Shown piece after piece: positions 34,995-43,972 of a DNA stretch of 64,000 bases. The translations under genes and the position numbers were made by a program. Each line of letters begins with the position of its first letter. The first letter of the stretch is position 1. The stretch covers positions 16,009-80,008 of the forward strand of contig NZ_JAPZDS010000017.1 of the NCBI RefSeq assembly GCF_029813115.1, written 5' to 3'. The notes under the pieces are model-generated. The model ran no database searches. It worked only from the letters and a program-made list of their open reading frames with translations, and was not told the origin of the DNA. Source of the stretch: Aureimonas sp. SK2. Lineage in GTDB: Bacteria; Pseudomonadota; Alphaproteobacteria; Rhizobiales; Rhizobiaceae.

Positions 34995-35548
34995 TCGCGG
35001 CCGGCAGTGCCGGGCGGACCGCCCCGGGCTTCGTGCTCGTGGCGTTCGACGGCGCCCACTGCGACCGCATCCGCAAATCGCTCGGGATCCGCATTCCGTT
35101 CACGAACCTCCTGCGGTTCCTCGTCCCCGACGACAAGCCGGTGCGGGCGGTCTATCACCGCGATCGACGCGACCGCACGGAAGCCGAACGGCTGGACGGG
35201 CTCCTGCGTCACCTCAAGCGAAAGGGCTTCGAGGTGCGTGGGGCCGGGCCCGACGACATGGGGAACGGTCCCCGCGAGCGGTACGGCACCAACCTTGTGG
35301 AACTCGCGGTCGCCGTCATCGGGCTGGCGGACGAGGCGCGCCGTGTCGTGCTGGTCGGCGGGGACCGCAAGCTCGTGCCCCTCGCGCAGGCGCTGCGGGA
35401 ACGGGGCACGCATCTGACGGTCGCGACATCGCTTGCGATCCCGGAGGTCATCCGCGCGTCGCCGGAGCTTCTGGCCGAGGCCGACGCGGTGGTCGACTTC
35501 ACCGCGGAGGTGCTCGCCGCGGCGGACGACGGAACGCGAAACGACTAG
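34991..35548 (+). CDS. NYN domain protein (LabA/PIN-like ribonuclease fold)
   Basis: A 185-residue protein with the NYN-domain pattern: FVLVAFDGAHCDRIRK, AERLDGLLRHLKRKGFEV, RYGTNLVELAVAVIGLAD and VVLVGGDRKLVPLAQALRERG. The Asp residues in FDG, ELA/GLAD and GGD are the usual acidic metal-site positions. The GTG at 34991 overlaps the Usp stop (GTGA), so it is translationally coupled. Ribonuclease activity is expected of the fold but not shown. Confidence 0.82.
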   Translation: MIAAGSAGRTAPGFVLVAFDGAHCDRIRKSLGIRIPFTNLLRFLVPDDKPVRAVYHRDRRDRTEAERLDGLLRHLKRKGFEVRGAGPDDMGNGPRERYGTNLVELAVAVIGLADEARRVVLVGGDRKLVPLAQALRERGTHLTVATSLAIPEVIRASPELLAEADAVVDFTAEVLAAADDGTRND

Positions 35549-35604
35549 AGATGGTCCCGGCACCCGCCGGGGCATCGTACGGAAGACAATACGGAAGGCA
35601 TGGC

Positions 35605-36845
35605 ATGGGGCGGTTCATCGCCGACAACGCACGGTGGCTGGCGGGCGGCTTCCTGCTCACCCTCTTCTCCTCCTTCGGGCAGACCTTCTTCATCTCGCTG
35701 TCGAACCCTGGCATCCGCGAAGCCTACGGGCTGACCCACGGCGAGTTCGGCGGGCTCTACATGCTGGCGACCCTCGGCAGCGCCTTCACGCTGCCCTTCC
35801 TCGGCCGCGTCATCGACCGCTACCGCACGACGACGGTGGCGGCCGGGACGATCGCGATGCTGGCGGTCGCGACGATGGCCATGGGCCTGTCGGCGTCGCT
35901 GCCGTTCCTGGTCCTCTCCCTCTACCTCCTGCGCCTGTTCGGACAGGGCATGATGACCCAGACCGCCCTGACCGCGACCGGCCGCTGGTTCGCCGCCAAC
36001 CGCGGCCGCGCAGTGTCGCTCGTCACGCTCGGCCAGCAGGCGGGCGAGGCGTCGTTCCGTTCCTGTTCGTCCTCATCGCGGGAGCGATCGGCTGGCGACA
36101 GTCCTGGTTCACGGGGACGGCCACCCTCCTTTTCGTCGCGCTTCCTGCCGTCTGGCTGCTCCTGCGGCGCGACCGCATCCCGCTGAATGATCCGGTCGCG
36201 AGTGTGCGCACGGTCGCGCGGGACTGGACGCTTTCCGAGGTCCTGCGCGACCCGAACTTCTACCTGATCTCGATGGGCGTCTTGGCCCCGCCCTTCGTCG
36301 CGACGACGATCTTCTTCCACCAGGTCTACCTGACGGAGCTGCGCGGCTGGCCGCTGACGCTGTTCGCGGCGGGCTTTGCGGTCATGTCGATCGCGAACGT
36401 CACCTTCACGCTGTTCTCCGGCTGGCTGATCGACCGCCTGTCGGCGGCCCGCGTCCTGCCGATGTTCCTCTTGCCGCTGGCTGCGGCCAGCTTCGTCGCC
36501 GCCTTTGTCACCGCGCCATGGGCGATCTTCGCCTTCATGGCGCTGATGGGCGTCAGCAACGGCTTCTCGTCGACCCTGTCGGGCGCCATGTGGCCCGAGC
36601 TCTACGGCACCCGGCACCTCGGGGCGATCCGCTCTGTCGTGGTGGCGACGATGGTGTTCGCGAGCGCGGCAGGTCCGGGGCTGACGGGCTACCTCATCGA
36701 CGCCGGGGTCGACTACGACCTCCAGCTCGCCGCCATGGGCGTCTACGCGCTGGTAGCGGCCGCCGGCATGTGGGTCGTGTCGCGGCGGATCGTCCGTAAG
36801 CCGGAGCCCGGATCAGATCATGTGCCGCTAACGCTCCGCCGCTGA
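35605..36845 (+). pseudogene. MFS transporter gene with a single frameshift
   Basis: Two overlapping frames together make one complete major facilitator protein of about 413 residues. The first frame (35605 to about 36051) runs from MGRFIADNARWLAGGFLLTL to the transmembrane-4 region ending GQQAGEA. The second frame continues VPFLFVLIAGAIGWRQSWF to the stop at 36845. One base appears to be missing near 36051-36054, in the family pattern GEA-x-x-PF. The ATG at 35605 has GGAAGG six bases upstream. It is either a recent pseudogene or a sequencing error; the downstream half is well preserved, so decay must be young. Confidence 0.85.
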
Positions 36846-37532
36846 CCGTCCCCAACGGCGAACGATCTCGGCCGCGAGGTGGTGAAGATCGGGGGCGACG
36901 ACATCCGGGAACGGGACGCCTTCGGCGCGCAGCGCCGCATTCCCGGGGCGTTCGACCAATCCTGCAACGCACCCGGCCGCTTGAGCGCCGACGGTGTCCC
37001 AGACATGGCAGGCGACGAGGCAGAGATCGGCCGGCAACACGCCCTCGCCCTCCGCCACCATCCGGTAGGTCTCGGGCGCCGGCTTGAAGCGGCGGACCTG
37101 ATCGACGCTGTAGCTCCGGTCGAAGAACGAGGCGAGGCCGGCCCGCTCGAGCGGGCTCGGGGCCGCGGACGGAGGCGAGTTCGTCAGCGTGACCAACCGG
37201 AACCCAGCCTGCTTGAGCATGGCCAGTGCGGGTGCGGCGTCCGGATGCGCCGGCATGGCCCGCAGAAGGGCGCCCAACTCCTCGACGTCGCTCTCTGCGA
37301 CAGAGACCCGCCGCACGTCACCGATCATCCGCAAGACTCCCGCCGCCAGTTCGTCAAAGCGGACGTACAATCCGGAGAGCGTCAACGCCTCCGACTGGAG
37401 GATCAGTTCGGAAAACCACTGCCGCATGACCGATGCGTCGCTGAAGAGCCGTGCGAACAGGGGCTCCAGCACGGTGATGTCGAGCAAGGTCTCGTTGACG
37501 TCGAAGACGATGACGGAAGGGGTCTCAGGCAT
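36828..37532 (-). CDS. Haloacid dehalogenase type II (HAD family)
   Basis: A 234-residue enzyme with VIVFDVNETLLDITVLEPLF (nucleophilic Asp), motif two LVTLTNSPP, motif three KPAPETYRMVA and motif four CLVACHVWDTVGAQAAGC, the pattern of L-2-haloacid dehalogenases. It would hydrolyse a 2-haloacid or a related substrate. The ATG at 37532 was chosen over 37622, which adds an Arg-rich leader. Its end overlaps the convergent MFS gene by 18 bases. It lies next to a haloperoxidase-like gene. Confidence 0.88.
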   Translation of the reverse strand: MPETPSVIVFDVNETLLDITVLEPLFARLFSDASVMRQWFSELILQSEALTLSGLYVRFDELAAGVLRMIGDVRRVSVAESDVEELGALLRAMPAHPDAAPALAMLKQAGFRLVTLTNSPPSAAPSPLERAGLASFFDRSYSVDQVRRFKPAPETYRMVAEGEGVLPADLCLVACHVWDTVGAQAAGCVAGLVERPGNAALRAEGVPFPDVVAPDLHHLAAEIVRRWGRSAAER

Positions 37533-37569
37533 TCCGACGACCGGCCTCCTCAGCCCCAAATCGTATCGG

Positions 37570-39021
37570 CTAAAAGAAGGACTGCGCCTTCGCCCAAGCC
37601 TTCTCGCCGACCTTTCTACCAAGATCTAGGCCAGCGACATTTCCCTGGTAGAAGTGGATGCCTCCGAATATCCTCGACTCGCCCGCACTGATGGCCGCCT
37701 CGGTAAACGTCTCCCATGTGAGCCTGACTGGGAGCCCGTTGATGTCGGGATCGGCGGCGAGCGGTAGTTCTTGAAGGTGCTCCAGCGGGAAGCGATCGCT
37801 CTCGGAGAGAGAGCGCCCTGACGCTACGGACCTGAAGTGCTTGAGGACGGTTGCCGCTGCCATGCTGAATGCGCTGTGCCCAGAGCAATATTCAGGAAAG
37901 GGAGGCGTCGGGAAGGTATCCTTCTGGAAAGGCCGCCACTTCTCCCCCCGCACTTTCGTTGTGCCTAGCCCCGGCCCACCCCAAGCATCGATCGTGAAGC
38001 CTGCATACAGCCAACGAATAGCGGTGATCGGCCTCACATAATCGTAAAAGCGTTTCGCTTCCCAAGTGGCGATGCTGGCGTCGAGAATTGAATTAGACAG
38101 GGCGAAGAAGAGTTTGGCATCCTTGTCGACGTCGTGGAGGTCGTGGCGCGAAACTTCACCAGCGATCTCGCACCAATGCCCCGGCGGCAGCAACGAGCGC
38201 GGCCCATCCGCCCAATATTCGGCAACGATCTTCTGCTCTAAAGAAAGCCTTTGCTGTACCTCCACAACGTATCGAGCTTGGTCGAGAAAGGCTTGGCTGG
38301 TGAAGCTTTCGGGCGGCGAGGGACGGAACTCGTCCCCGCTCGTGAGGGAGAACGGCTTGACCTGTCCCCAATGGGGGCCGATGAAAGCTGGCGTCGTGAC
38401 CATGCCGACGGAAGGGTCAATGTACGAGAGCGGCTGCCAGCGTGCTACTTCGGTGACGTGAGCGCGGCTGGTCCCCGAGAAAGACATGGCCGGTTGGTTC
38501 ACGGCCGCATACCCGGTATAATCAGCGTAAGGAATACGGGATCCGTCCGGTGCGGGAGGCGGCGACCCCGATCTGTTTCCCGCTTGGTTGGCACCATCGT
38601 CCGCGCGGGCGGCGAGCACAGCCTTCGCCGCGGCGTTCCCGATCACCGCCGGACCGCTACCCGTCGTCGCTGTCGACTCGATGTCGAGTCCGAGGGACGT
38701 CATGTGACCGTCCAGAAGAGCCTTAATGCGACTGTTGGGGAACAGGTCCAGCGAAGTCCTGTAGATGGCATGGCTGATCGCGACGTTCTTGTTGCCAAGC
38801 GTTCGCTTGGCGACAGGCTCTCGACCGGGGCCGCCGGGCAGTGGCGGCTTCGCACTGTGGTCATAGGACGACCATGCCTGGAACGCAGCCGTGTATACCA
38901 TCGACAACAGGCGCGCGACCATCGGCGGTCCGAGCCTGAGGGACTTCTCGTTAGTTCCGATCTCCAGGGCTTTCAAAAGAACGTCGTTCCAGCGAACGAC
39001 GATCGTGTCGGTGACGAGCAT
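37570..39021 (-). CDS. Vanadium-dependent haloperoxidase-like (PAP2 superfamily) protein
   Basis: A 483-residue protein. The vanadate/phosphate site motifs are present: KRFYDYVRPITAIRW (Lys and Arg), PEYCSGHSAFSMAA (SGHS) and ESRIFGGIHFYQGN (Arg and the His that binds vanadium). No signal peptide or membrane segment is evident. Base use is less G+C-biased than in the neighbours, which hints at horizontal gain. Halogenation, bromoperoxidase or phosphatase activity are all possible; the neighbouring haloacid dehalogenase makes a halogen link attractive but unproven. Confidence 0.85.
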   Translation of the reverse strand: MLVTDTIVVRWNDVLLKALEIGTNEKSLRLGPPMVARLLSMVYTAAFQAWSSYDHSAKPPLPGGPGREPVAKRTLGNKNVAISHAIYRTSLDLFPNSRIKALLDGHMTSLGLDIESTATTGSGPAVIGNAAAKAVLAARADDGANQAGNRSGSPPPAPDGSRIPYADYTGYAAVNQPAMSFSGTSRAHVTEVARWQPLSYIDPSVGMVTTPAFIGPHWGQVKPFSLTSGDEFRPSPPESFTSQAFLDQARYVVEVQQRLSLEQKIVAEYWADGPRSLLPPGHWCEIAGEVSRHDLHDVDKDAKLFFALSNSILDASIATWEAKRFYDYVRPITAIRWLYAGFTIDAWGGPGLGTTKVRGEKWRPFQKDTFPTPPFPEYCSGHSAFSMAAATVLKHFRSVASGRSLSESDRFPLEHLQELPLAADPDINGLPVRLTWETFTEAAISAGESRIFGGIHFYQGNVAGLDLGRKVGEKAWAKAQSFF

Positions 39022-39144
39022 GCCTCACTCCACTTCCTGAACGGAGACGTGACTGCGAGCGACTGCTGTAGGGTATGCTACGGAGGTACGAAGAGTACTG
39101 AGGTTATCCTCTGAAATGACCCAAGGAAAGGTCGGCGCGAAGAT

Positions 39145-39762
39145 TTAGCCTGAGCGATTTCTTAATACCGCCATGCCGAGCCTCAGCCGAAGGGCGGTGG
39201 TCATCACGCATAAGGCAGCGTAGCCGTACGCGATCCCGGCGTAGTAGGCCGGGAAGAGGCACATGGCGGCGAACACCGCGATCGTCTCGGCACCCTCGGC
39301 CAACGCCCCCACGTAGTAGATGCCCTTGGCAGGGAACTTGGTCGAACTCAGGCCCCGTCGCTCGGCCAGAAGCGAGAAGGCAAGGAAGCTCGTTCCCGTC
39401 CCGACGAAGCTGGCGATGAGCACGGCGGCTGGCAGGGCATTCGCGTCCGGGTCCGCGAGGGCGAAGGCAAGCGGCACGAGCGTGTAGAAGGCGAAGTCGA
39501 GGACGATGTCCAGAAACGCGCCCCGGTCCGTCGGGCTGGTCGCGCGCGCGACGCTCCCGTCGAGGCCGTCGACCAGTCGGTTGGCCGCGATCGCCAGAAG
39601 GCCGGCGAGGTACCAGTTGGCCCAGATGAGACCGAAGGCCACGACGCCGAGCCCGAACCCCGTCCACGACAGCGCGTCGGCCCGCACGCCTCGCTTCGCG
39701 AGCACCCGTGCCATGGGGACGAGGACGCGGTTCTGGAGCGGGATGATGCGATGGTCGAACAT
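39145..39762 (-). CDS. CDP-alcohol phosphatidyltransferase family protein (YnjF-like)
   Basis: A 205-residue membrane protein with five to six hydrophobic segments. The CDP-alcohol motif is DGLDGSVARATSPTDRGAF followed by LDIVLD, giving the D-G-x2-A-R, G-x3-D-x3-D pattern. E. coli YnjF is of the same family and length (206). It would move a phospho-alcohol onto a lipid or small acceptor. It is the last gene of the thioredoxin-CcdA-flavoenzyme-VTT unit, 18 bases after the VTT-DUF547 gene, and YnjBCD-like genes lie on the other strand. Confidence 0.87.
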   Translation of the reverse strand: MFDHRIIPLQNRVLVPMARVLAKRGVRADALSWTGFGLGVVAFGLIWANWYLAGLLAIAANRLVDGLDGSVARATSPTDRGAFLDIVLDFAFYTLVPLAFALADPDANALPAAVLIASFVGTGTSFLAFSLLAERRGLSSTKFPAKGIYYVGALAEGAETIAVFAAMCLFPAYYAGIAYGYAALCVMTTALRLRLGMAVLRNRSG

Positions 39763-39780
39763 GGCGGCTTGCCGGTCCCG

Positions 39781-41217
39781 TCAAAGGGCGTTGAGCGTCC
39801 AGTCATAGGCCAGGAACGCGATCCGCGCGCCCTCCGGCAACTCTACGGGGGCGTTCGCCCGGATCCAGCCGGCCACGTCGCCCCCGCCGAAGTCCTTTCG
39901 ATACCAGTCCATGACCTTGCTGACGCGAACGGTGGCGCCGTCGACAGAGTAGCCCTTCGCGGGATTGGCGAAGGTCCTGTCCACCTGGTCGGCGAGCTGC
40001 GCATCGAGAAGCCTGGCGACGTAGGGTTCGGCGCGCAGGTCCGGACAGGAGATCGCCGCACAGTTGACGGCGAAGTGGATCCTCGGTTCGCCGAGCTTGC
40101 GGATGGTTCCGTGCTCGATGTCGTCGAGGCTCATCTCCCGACCGCCGATCGGCCAGCGGAAGCGCTTCCAGGGGCTGGCCAGCAAGCCGCCGAGGTTCTT
40201 GATCGAGCGCGTCTCACCCTCTCGGGTGATGAGATCGACCGTCAGGAAGTTGTAGGCGTTGATCCAGTAGGCAAGCTTCTCCTGCCGACTGACGGCGGAA
40301 TTCGGATCGGACGCCAACAGGGTCGCCAGGGCCTCGGCATGCCGCGCGTCCCTGCGCCACGATCCATAGTCGACGCCCGCGTAAGCGATGCCGTTCCTGC
40401 GGGCTGGACGGACATGGGCGCTCAACAGTCCGCCATACGCCGTCGCGAAGCGCTCGTACGATGCGTCGGCTGCGCGAGCCTCGATCGCCCCGCCGGCCAA
40501 TGTGAGCCCCGCGGCGGCGAGCGCGACCAGCGCGGCGGTCCCCGAGCGGCCCGACTTCCATTTCCGGTAGGCGACGGGAAGGAGCGCCACGAGACCGAGC
40601 AGCGTGAACGCCACCAGGACGTCGGCCGACACCAGATCCGAGAGGCTCGAGATCGTGCCGAGCTCACGGCCGAGATGCGCATAGACGAACGTGCCGGGAA
40701 CGATGCCGAGAAGGGTCGCAAGGACGTAGGTCCGCAATCCGACGCCCAGGAGGGCAGGCGCGATGTTGACGGCAAAGAAGGGAAACAGCGGCACGAGCCG
40801 CATGAAGAGCAGGTACTCGAAGGCGTTCCGGCGGAAGTTCTCCGAAACCCGCTCGGCCAAGGGGCCGGCCCGCGCGCGCAACGCGCCGCCGACCGACGAG
40901 CGCGCGACCAGGAAGAGGATGGTCGCGCCGACCGTGGCGGAGACCACGGCGAGGGCCCCGCCGACCAGAGTGCCGAAGAGAAAGCCTCCGAGCAGCGTCA
41001 TGACGGACGCCGCGGGCAGCGACAGCGCCGTGATCGCGACATAGGCGGCGAAGAAGGCCGCTCCCGAGAGGACCGGCCGCGCTTCAACGTAGGACAGAAG
41101 CTCCTCGCGCCGCGCCTTCACCGTCTCGATGTTGAGGTAGTCGGTCAGTCCAAGTGCGTAGGCGCCGAGCATGAGGACGACGATGACCGCGACGAGAACC
41201 CATCCGCGACGGGACAT
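39781..41217 (-). CDS. VTT (TVP38/TMEM64) membrane domain fused to DUF547
   Basis: A 478-residue fusion. Residues 1-225 form the VTT domain: one leading membrane helix, then LPAASVMTLLGGFLFG, VARSSVGG and EYLLFMRLVPLFPFFAVNIAPALLGV, as in DedA/TMEM64 proteins. A further hydrophobic segment ends in an AxA-like site (AIEARAADA), so the rest is probably periplasmic. Residues 255-478 match DUF547: EKLAYWINAYNFLTVDLI, IHFAVNCAAISCPDL and WYRKDFG. VTT proteins are linked to lipid scrambling or transport; DUF547 resembles cysteine-dependent transpeptidase/transglutaminase folds, with NCAAISCP holding the Cys. Separate genes are usual, so the fusion suggests a joint role at the membrane. Confidence 0.87.
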   Translation of the reverse strand: MSRRGWVLVAVIVVLMLGAYALGLTDYLNIETVKARREELLSYVEARPVLSGAAFFAAYVAITALSLPAASVMTLLGGFLFGTLVGGALAVVSATVGATILFLVARSSVGGALRARAGPLAERVSENFRRNAFEYLLFMRLVPLFPFFAVNIAPALLGVGLRTYVLATLLGIVPGTFVYAHLGRELGTISSLSDLVSADVLVAFTLLGLVALLPVAYRKWKSGRSGTAALVALAAAGLTLAGGAIEARAADASYERFATAYGGLLSAHVRPARRNGIAYAGVDYGSWRRDARHAEALATLLASDPNSAVSRQEKLAYWINAYNFLTVDLITREGETRSIKNLGGLLASPWKRFRWPIGGREMSLDDIEHGTIRKLGEPRIHFAVNCAAISCPDLRAEPYVARLLDAQLADQVDRTFANPAKGYSVDGATVRVSKVMDWYRKDFGGGDVAGWIRANAPVELPEGARIAFLAYDWTLNAL

Positions 41218-41269
41218 GGGCGATACCTTTCGATCGACGATGGAAAGCCGAAGGGGGGACGAGGATGGT

Positions 41270-42703
41270 TCACCAGCGCGGGATCTTGCGGAGCATGGAC
41301 ACGATGCGACGTGTCCGATCGCTGAAGAGGGCCGGGCTGTACCATTCCCCCGCGGCCTGTTTGGAAACTTCCGAGAGCGTCGGATAGGGAAGCACGAGGG
41401 AGGCGACGTCGCGGAGCTTCAACCCCTTCGCGATGGCCAGGGCCCAGAGACCGATCAGCTCGCCTGCGCCGGGACCAACGATGGAGCAGCCGAGGACGCG
41501 CCCGTTCGGTAGGGCGACGACCTTCAGGAGTCCCTCCCGGCGCCCCTCGGCGACCGCACGGTCGAGGTTGCTCATGGACTTGGTGAGGCATCGAACCCCG
41601 TCGCCGTGCCGCGCCCGGGCGGTCGCGAGGGTCATGCCGACGTGGGCGAGTTCAGGATCCGTGTACGTCACCCAAGGCAAGGCACCGTAGTCCACCTTGG
41701 CCGGGAGACGGAAGGCCAGGTTCCGGATGACGATCCCAGCATGGTAGCCGGCGACATGGGTGAACTGCGGCCCCCCCGTGCAGTCGCCAACGGCATGGAT
41801 GCGTCGATTGCTGGTCCGGAGCCGCTTGTCCACGTGAATGCCCTCCCGCCCGAACTCGACCTTCGCCCGGTCGAGAGCCAATCCCTCGACGTTCGCGGCC
41901 CGGCCCGTTGCGACGAGGACGTGGGACCCCTCCAGACGGCGCGTCGCCCCGTCGACGATGGCCTCCACAACGTGTCCCGCGTCCCCGTGCCGGACGGACC
42001 GGACCTCGGCGTGTTCCAGAATGTCGACGCCCTCGCCGATGAGGCTCCGCCGCACCACCTCGACGAGGTCGGGATCGTCCTTCGGCAGGATCGTGCCCCG
42101 GCTGACGACGGTGACGCGCGAGCCGAGGCGCCGATGGGCCTGCGCCATCTCGATCCCGATCGGGCCGCCCCCGATGATGACGAGTTGGGCGGGCACCGTC
42201 CCGACGTCGAAGAGGCTCTCGTTTGTCAGGACGCGCGCGGGATCGAGTCCCGGGATAGCCGGGATGGCCGCACGCGATCCCACCGCCAGCACGAAATCGC
42301 GGGCCCTGATCGTCTCGCCGGCAACGGTCAGAGTCCGCTCGTCGAGGAAGCTTGCATGGCCGCGGATCACGCGCACGCCGAGGCCCTCGAAGCGCTCGAC
42401 GGAGTCGTGGGGAGCGATCGTCGCGATCACCCCTTGAACATGCGCGTCCACCCCCTGACGGTCGGGGTCGAAGGAATGCGACGGGACGGCCGCCAGATGG
42501 GGGGTCCGGTGGGCGTGGACCAGCTTGGCCATCGCAAGCAGGGACTTCGAGGGCACGCAGCCCGTGTTCAGGCAGTCCCCGCCCATTCGCCCGGCTTCGA
42601 CGAGGACGGTCCGCAAGCCGAGTTGCGCCGCACCGGCCGCCACCAAGAGACCGCCGGAGCCGGCGCCGACCACGCAGATGTCGCAGTCCATTCCGTCGCT
42701 CAT
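41270..42703 (-). CDS. Mercuric reductase-like pyridine nucleotide-disulfide oxidoreductase
   Basis: A 477-residue FAD enzyme. FAD motif CVVGAGSGGLLVAAGAA, redox-active disulfide GGDCLNTGCVPSK (Cys pair four apart), NAD motif LVIIGGGPIGIEMAQ, HAVGDCTGG, and a C-terminal dimerisation domain. It lacks the C-terminal vicinal Cys pair and N-terminal metal-binding domain of true MerA, so it is probably not a mercury reductase. Genes of this subgroup often accompany TVP38/VTT proteins, as here. It likely reduces a disulfide or quinone-type partner. Confidence 0.9.
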   Translation of the reverse strand: MSDGMDCDICVVGAGSGGLLVAAGAAQLGLRTVLVEAGRMGGDCLNTGCVPSKSLLAMAKLVHAHRTPHLAAVPSHSFDPDRQGVDAHVQGVIATIAPHDSVERFEGLGVRVIRGHASFLDERTLTVAGETIRARDFVLAVGSRAAIPAIPGLDPARVLTNESLFDVGTVPAQLVIIGGGPIGIEMAQAHRRLGSRVTVVSRGTILPKDDPDLVEVVRRSLIGEGVDILEHAEVRSVRHGDAGHVVEAIVDGATRRLEGSHVLVATGRAANVEGLALDRAKVEFGREGIHVDKRLRTSNRRIHAVGDCTGGPQFTHVAGYHAGIVIRNLAFRLPAKVDYGALPWVTYTDPELAHVGMTLATARARHGDGVRCLTKSMSNLDRAVAEGRREGLLKVVALPNGRVLGCSIVGPGAGELIGLWALAIAKGLKLRDVASLVLPYPTLSEVSKQAAGEWYSPALFSDRTRRIVSMLRKIPRW

Positions 42704-42739
42704 CCGCCGTTCCTCTCAGACTTCTTCACGCCCGCAACG

Positions 42740-43459
42740 TCAGAAACGGGTTGTGAGGTTGGTTAGCCACTCGGGAGACGCGGCGACGATCGCCGCCTCC
42801 GCCTTCTTGTCCAGACCCGAAACGACGAGGATGCCGACGGTTACCAGGACCGCGCCCAGGACCATCTTGCCGCCCCGGCCGGCACCGAGCAGGCGGCCGC
42901 GCCAGCGAACGAGTGCCTCACGCGACAGGGTGCCGAGCAACAGGAGCGGAAGGGCGGCACCGACGCCGAACGCCAGCATGGTCATCGTGACCTGCCCCAA
43001 GTTCTCCCCGCTCGCGGCCATCATGGATGCCGCACCGAGGGTGGGCCCGACGCAGGGACTCCAGACCGCTCCCAGGAGCAGGCCGACGAGGAACTGACCA
43101 CCCAGCCCGCTTCCCTCGAAGCCGCCGAACCGATGCTCGGCCCACGTCCCGACCGGGCTCGCAGCCGTTGCAAGCCTCGTCTGAAGCCGCGGAACCATCA
43201 GGACCGCGCCGATGCCGACGAGGACGAAGCCCCCGATCGTGCGGAAGACGGCGAGGTCGAGCCCGATCGAAAAGCCGACGAGCGCGACGAACAACCCGAT
43301 CGCCGCGAAGGATATGGCAAGACCCGCGGCCAGCGCCGCGGGTCCCATGCGATGCTGTGAGACCGCGGTGCCCAGCACGACAGGCAGAAGCGGCAGGACG
43401 CAGGGCGACAGCGTCGACAGCACGCCCGCCAGCAGTGCGAACAGCGCGGTCACGTTCAC
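42740..43459 (-). CDS. CcdA-like cytochrome c biogenesis/thiol electron transporter
   Basis: A 239-residue inner-membrane protein with six hydrophobic segments. The two reactive Cys are in LSTLSPCVLPLLPVV near the N-terminus and GAVWSPCVGPTLGAA in the middle, the family hallmark. It passes reducing power from cytosolic thioredoxin to periplasmic thiols. Its start overlaps the stop of the exported thioredoxin gene by four bases, so that protein is the probable acceptor. Confidence 0.92.
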   Translation of the reverse strand: MNVTALFALLAGVLSTLSPCVLPLLPVVLGTAVSQHRMGPAALAAGLAISFAAIGLFVALVGFSIGLDLAVFRTIGGFVLVGIGAVLMVPRLQTRLATAASPVGTWAEHRFGGFEGSGLGGQFLVGLLLGAVWSPCVGPTLGAASMMAASGENLGQVTMTMLAFGVGAALPLLLLGTLSREALVRWRGRLLGAGRGGKMVLGAVLVTVGILVVSGLDKKAEAAIVAASPEWLTNLTTRF

Positions 43460-43863
43460 TCTCCCTTCGTGGAGGCGAACAGGGCCGCGATGGAGGCCGG
43501 GTTCGTGTCTCCGACGGAGCGACCGGTTTCCTTGGCTCCGTCGAAGGCGATCAACGTGGACTGCATCCGGGCGTTCAATGCCCGAACGACGTCCTTCTGG
43601 TCGTCGAACGACACGTGGAAGATCTTAATGTCGGCATGCGCGGGGTCGGCCGCGAGCTTTTCGATGATCGGCTTCTGCGCGGCGCAGGTCGGGCACCACG
43701 GCGCCGCGATGTCGACGACGATCGGCTTTCCGTCCGTCTGGGCCTTCTCGAAGGCGGCCATCTCGAAGGGCTCGATCTCGGCAGCAAACGCGGCGCCGTT
43801 CCCGAACGCGGCAACGGAAAGAACGATCGCCGCCGCGGCGGTCCTTAGGGTCATGACGCTCAT
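43456..43863 (-). CDS. Exported thioredoxin-fold protein
   Basis: A 135-residue protein with signal peptide LRTAAAAIVLSVAAFGNGAA, cleavage around AFA, and a thioredoxin active site APWCPTCAAQKPIIEKL. It should act in the periplasm, kept reduced by the CcdA-like protein encoded next to it. It is the first gene of the minus-strand redox unit and is divergent from the TetR gene. Confidence 0.92.
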   Translation of the reverse strand: MSVMTLRTAAAAIVLSVAAFGNGAAFAAEIEPFEMAAFEKAQTDGKPIVVDIAAPWCPTCAAQKPIIEKLAADPAHADIKIFHVSFDDQKDVVRALNARMQSTLIAFDGAKETGRSVGDTNPASIAALFASTKGE

Positions 43864-43903
43864 GTGTAGTCCTCCGTTACGGTCAGGGCTACCTTTTTGG
43901 AGC

Positions 43904-43933
43904 GATCGATCTAAAATAACAAGCGGTCGACCG
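43904..43933. promoter_or_regulatory. Paired palindromes between thioredoxin and TetR genes
   Basis: GATCGATC (43904-43911) and CGGTCGACCG (43924-43933) have centres 21 bases apart, about two helical turns, in the 109-base divergent gap. TetR-type regulators often bind such sites and repress both directions. The middle part is locally A+T-rich and could hold a -10 element. Confidence 0.35.
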
Positions 43934-43972
43934 GCTCATGTCGGCGTCGTGATCCACCGGGGATTTTGCGTG

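Noticed and set aside
39751..41325. A 524-codon plus-strand frame
   Set aside because: Antisense shadow of the VTT-DUF547 gene, which has clear family motifs on the minus strand.
41270..42703. Mercury resistance (merA) interpretation
   Set aside because: No N-terminal heavy-metal domain, no C-terminal vicinal cysteines and no merR, merT or merP nearby.
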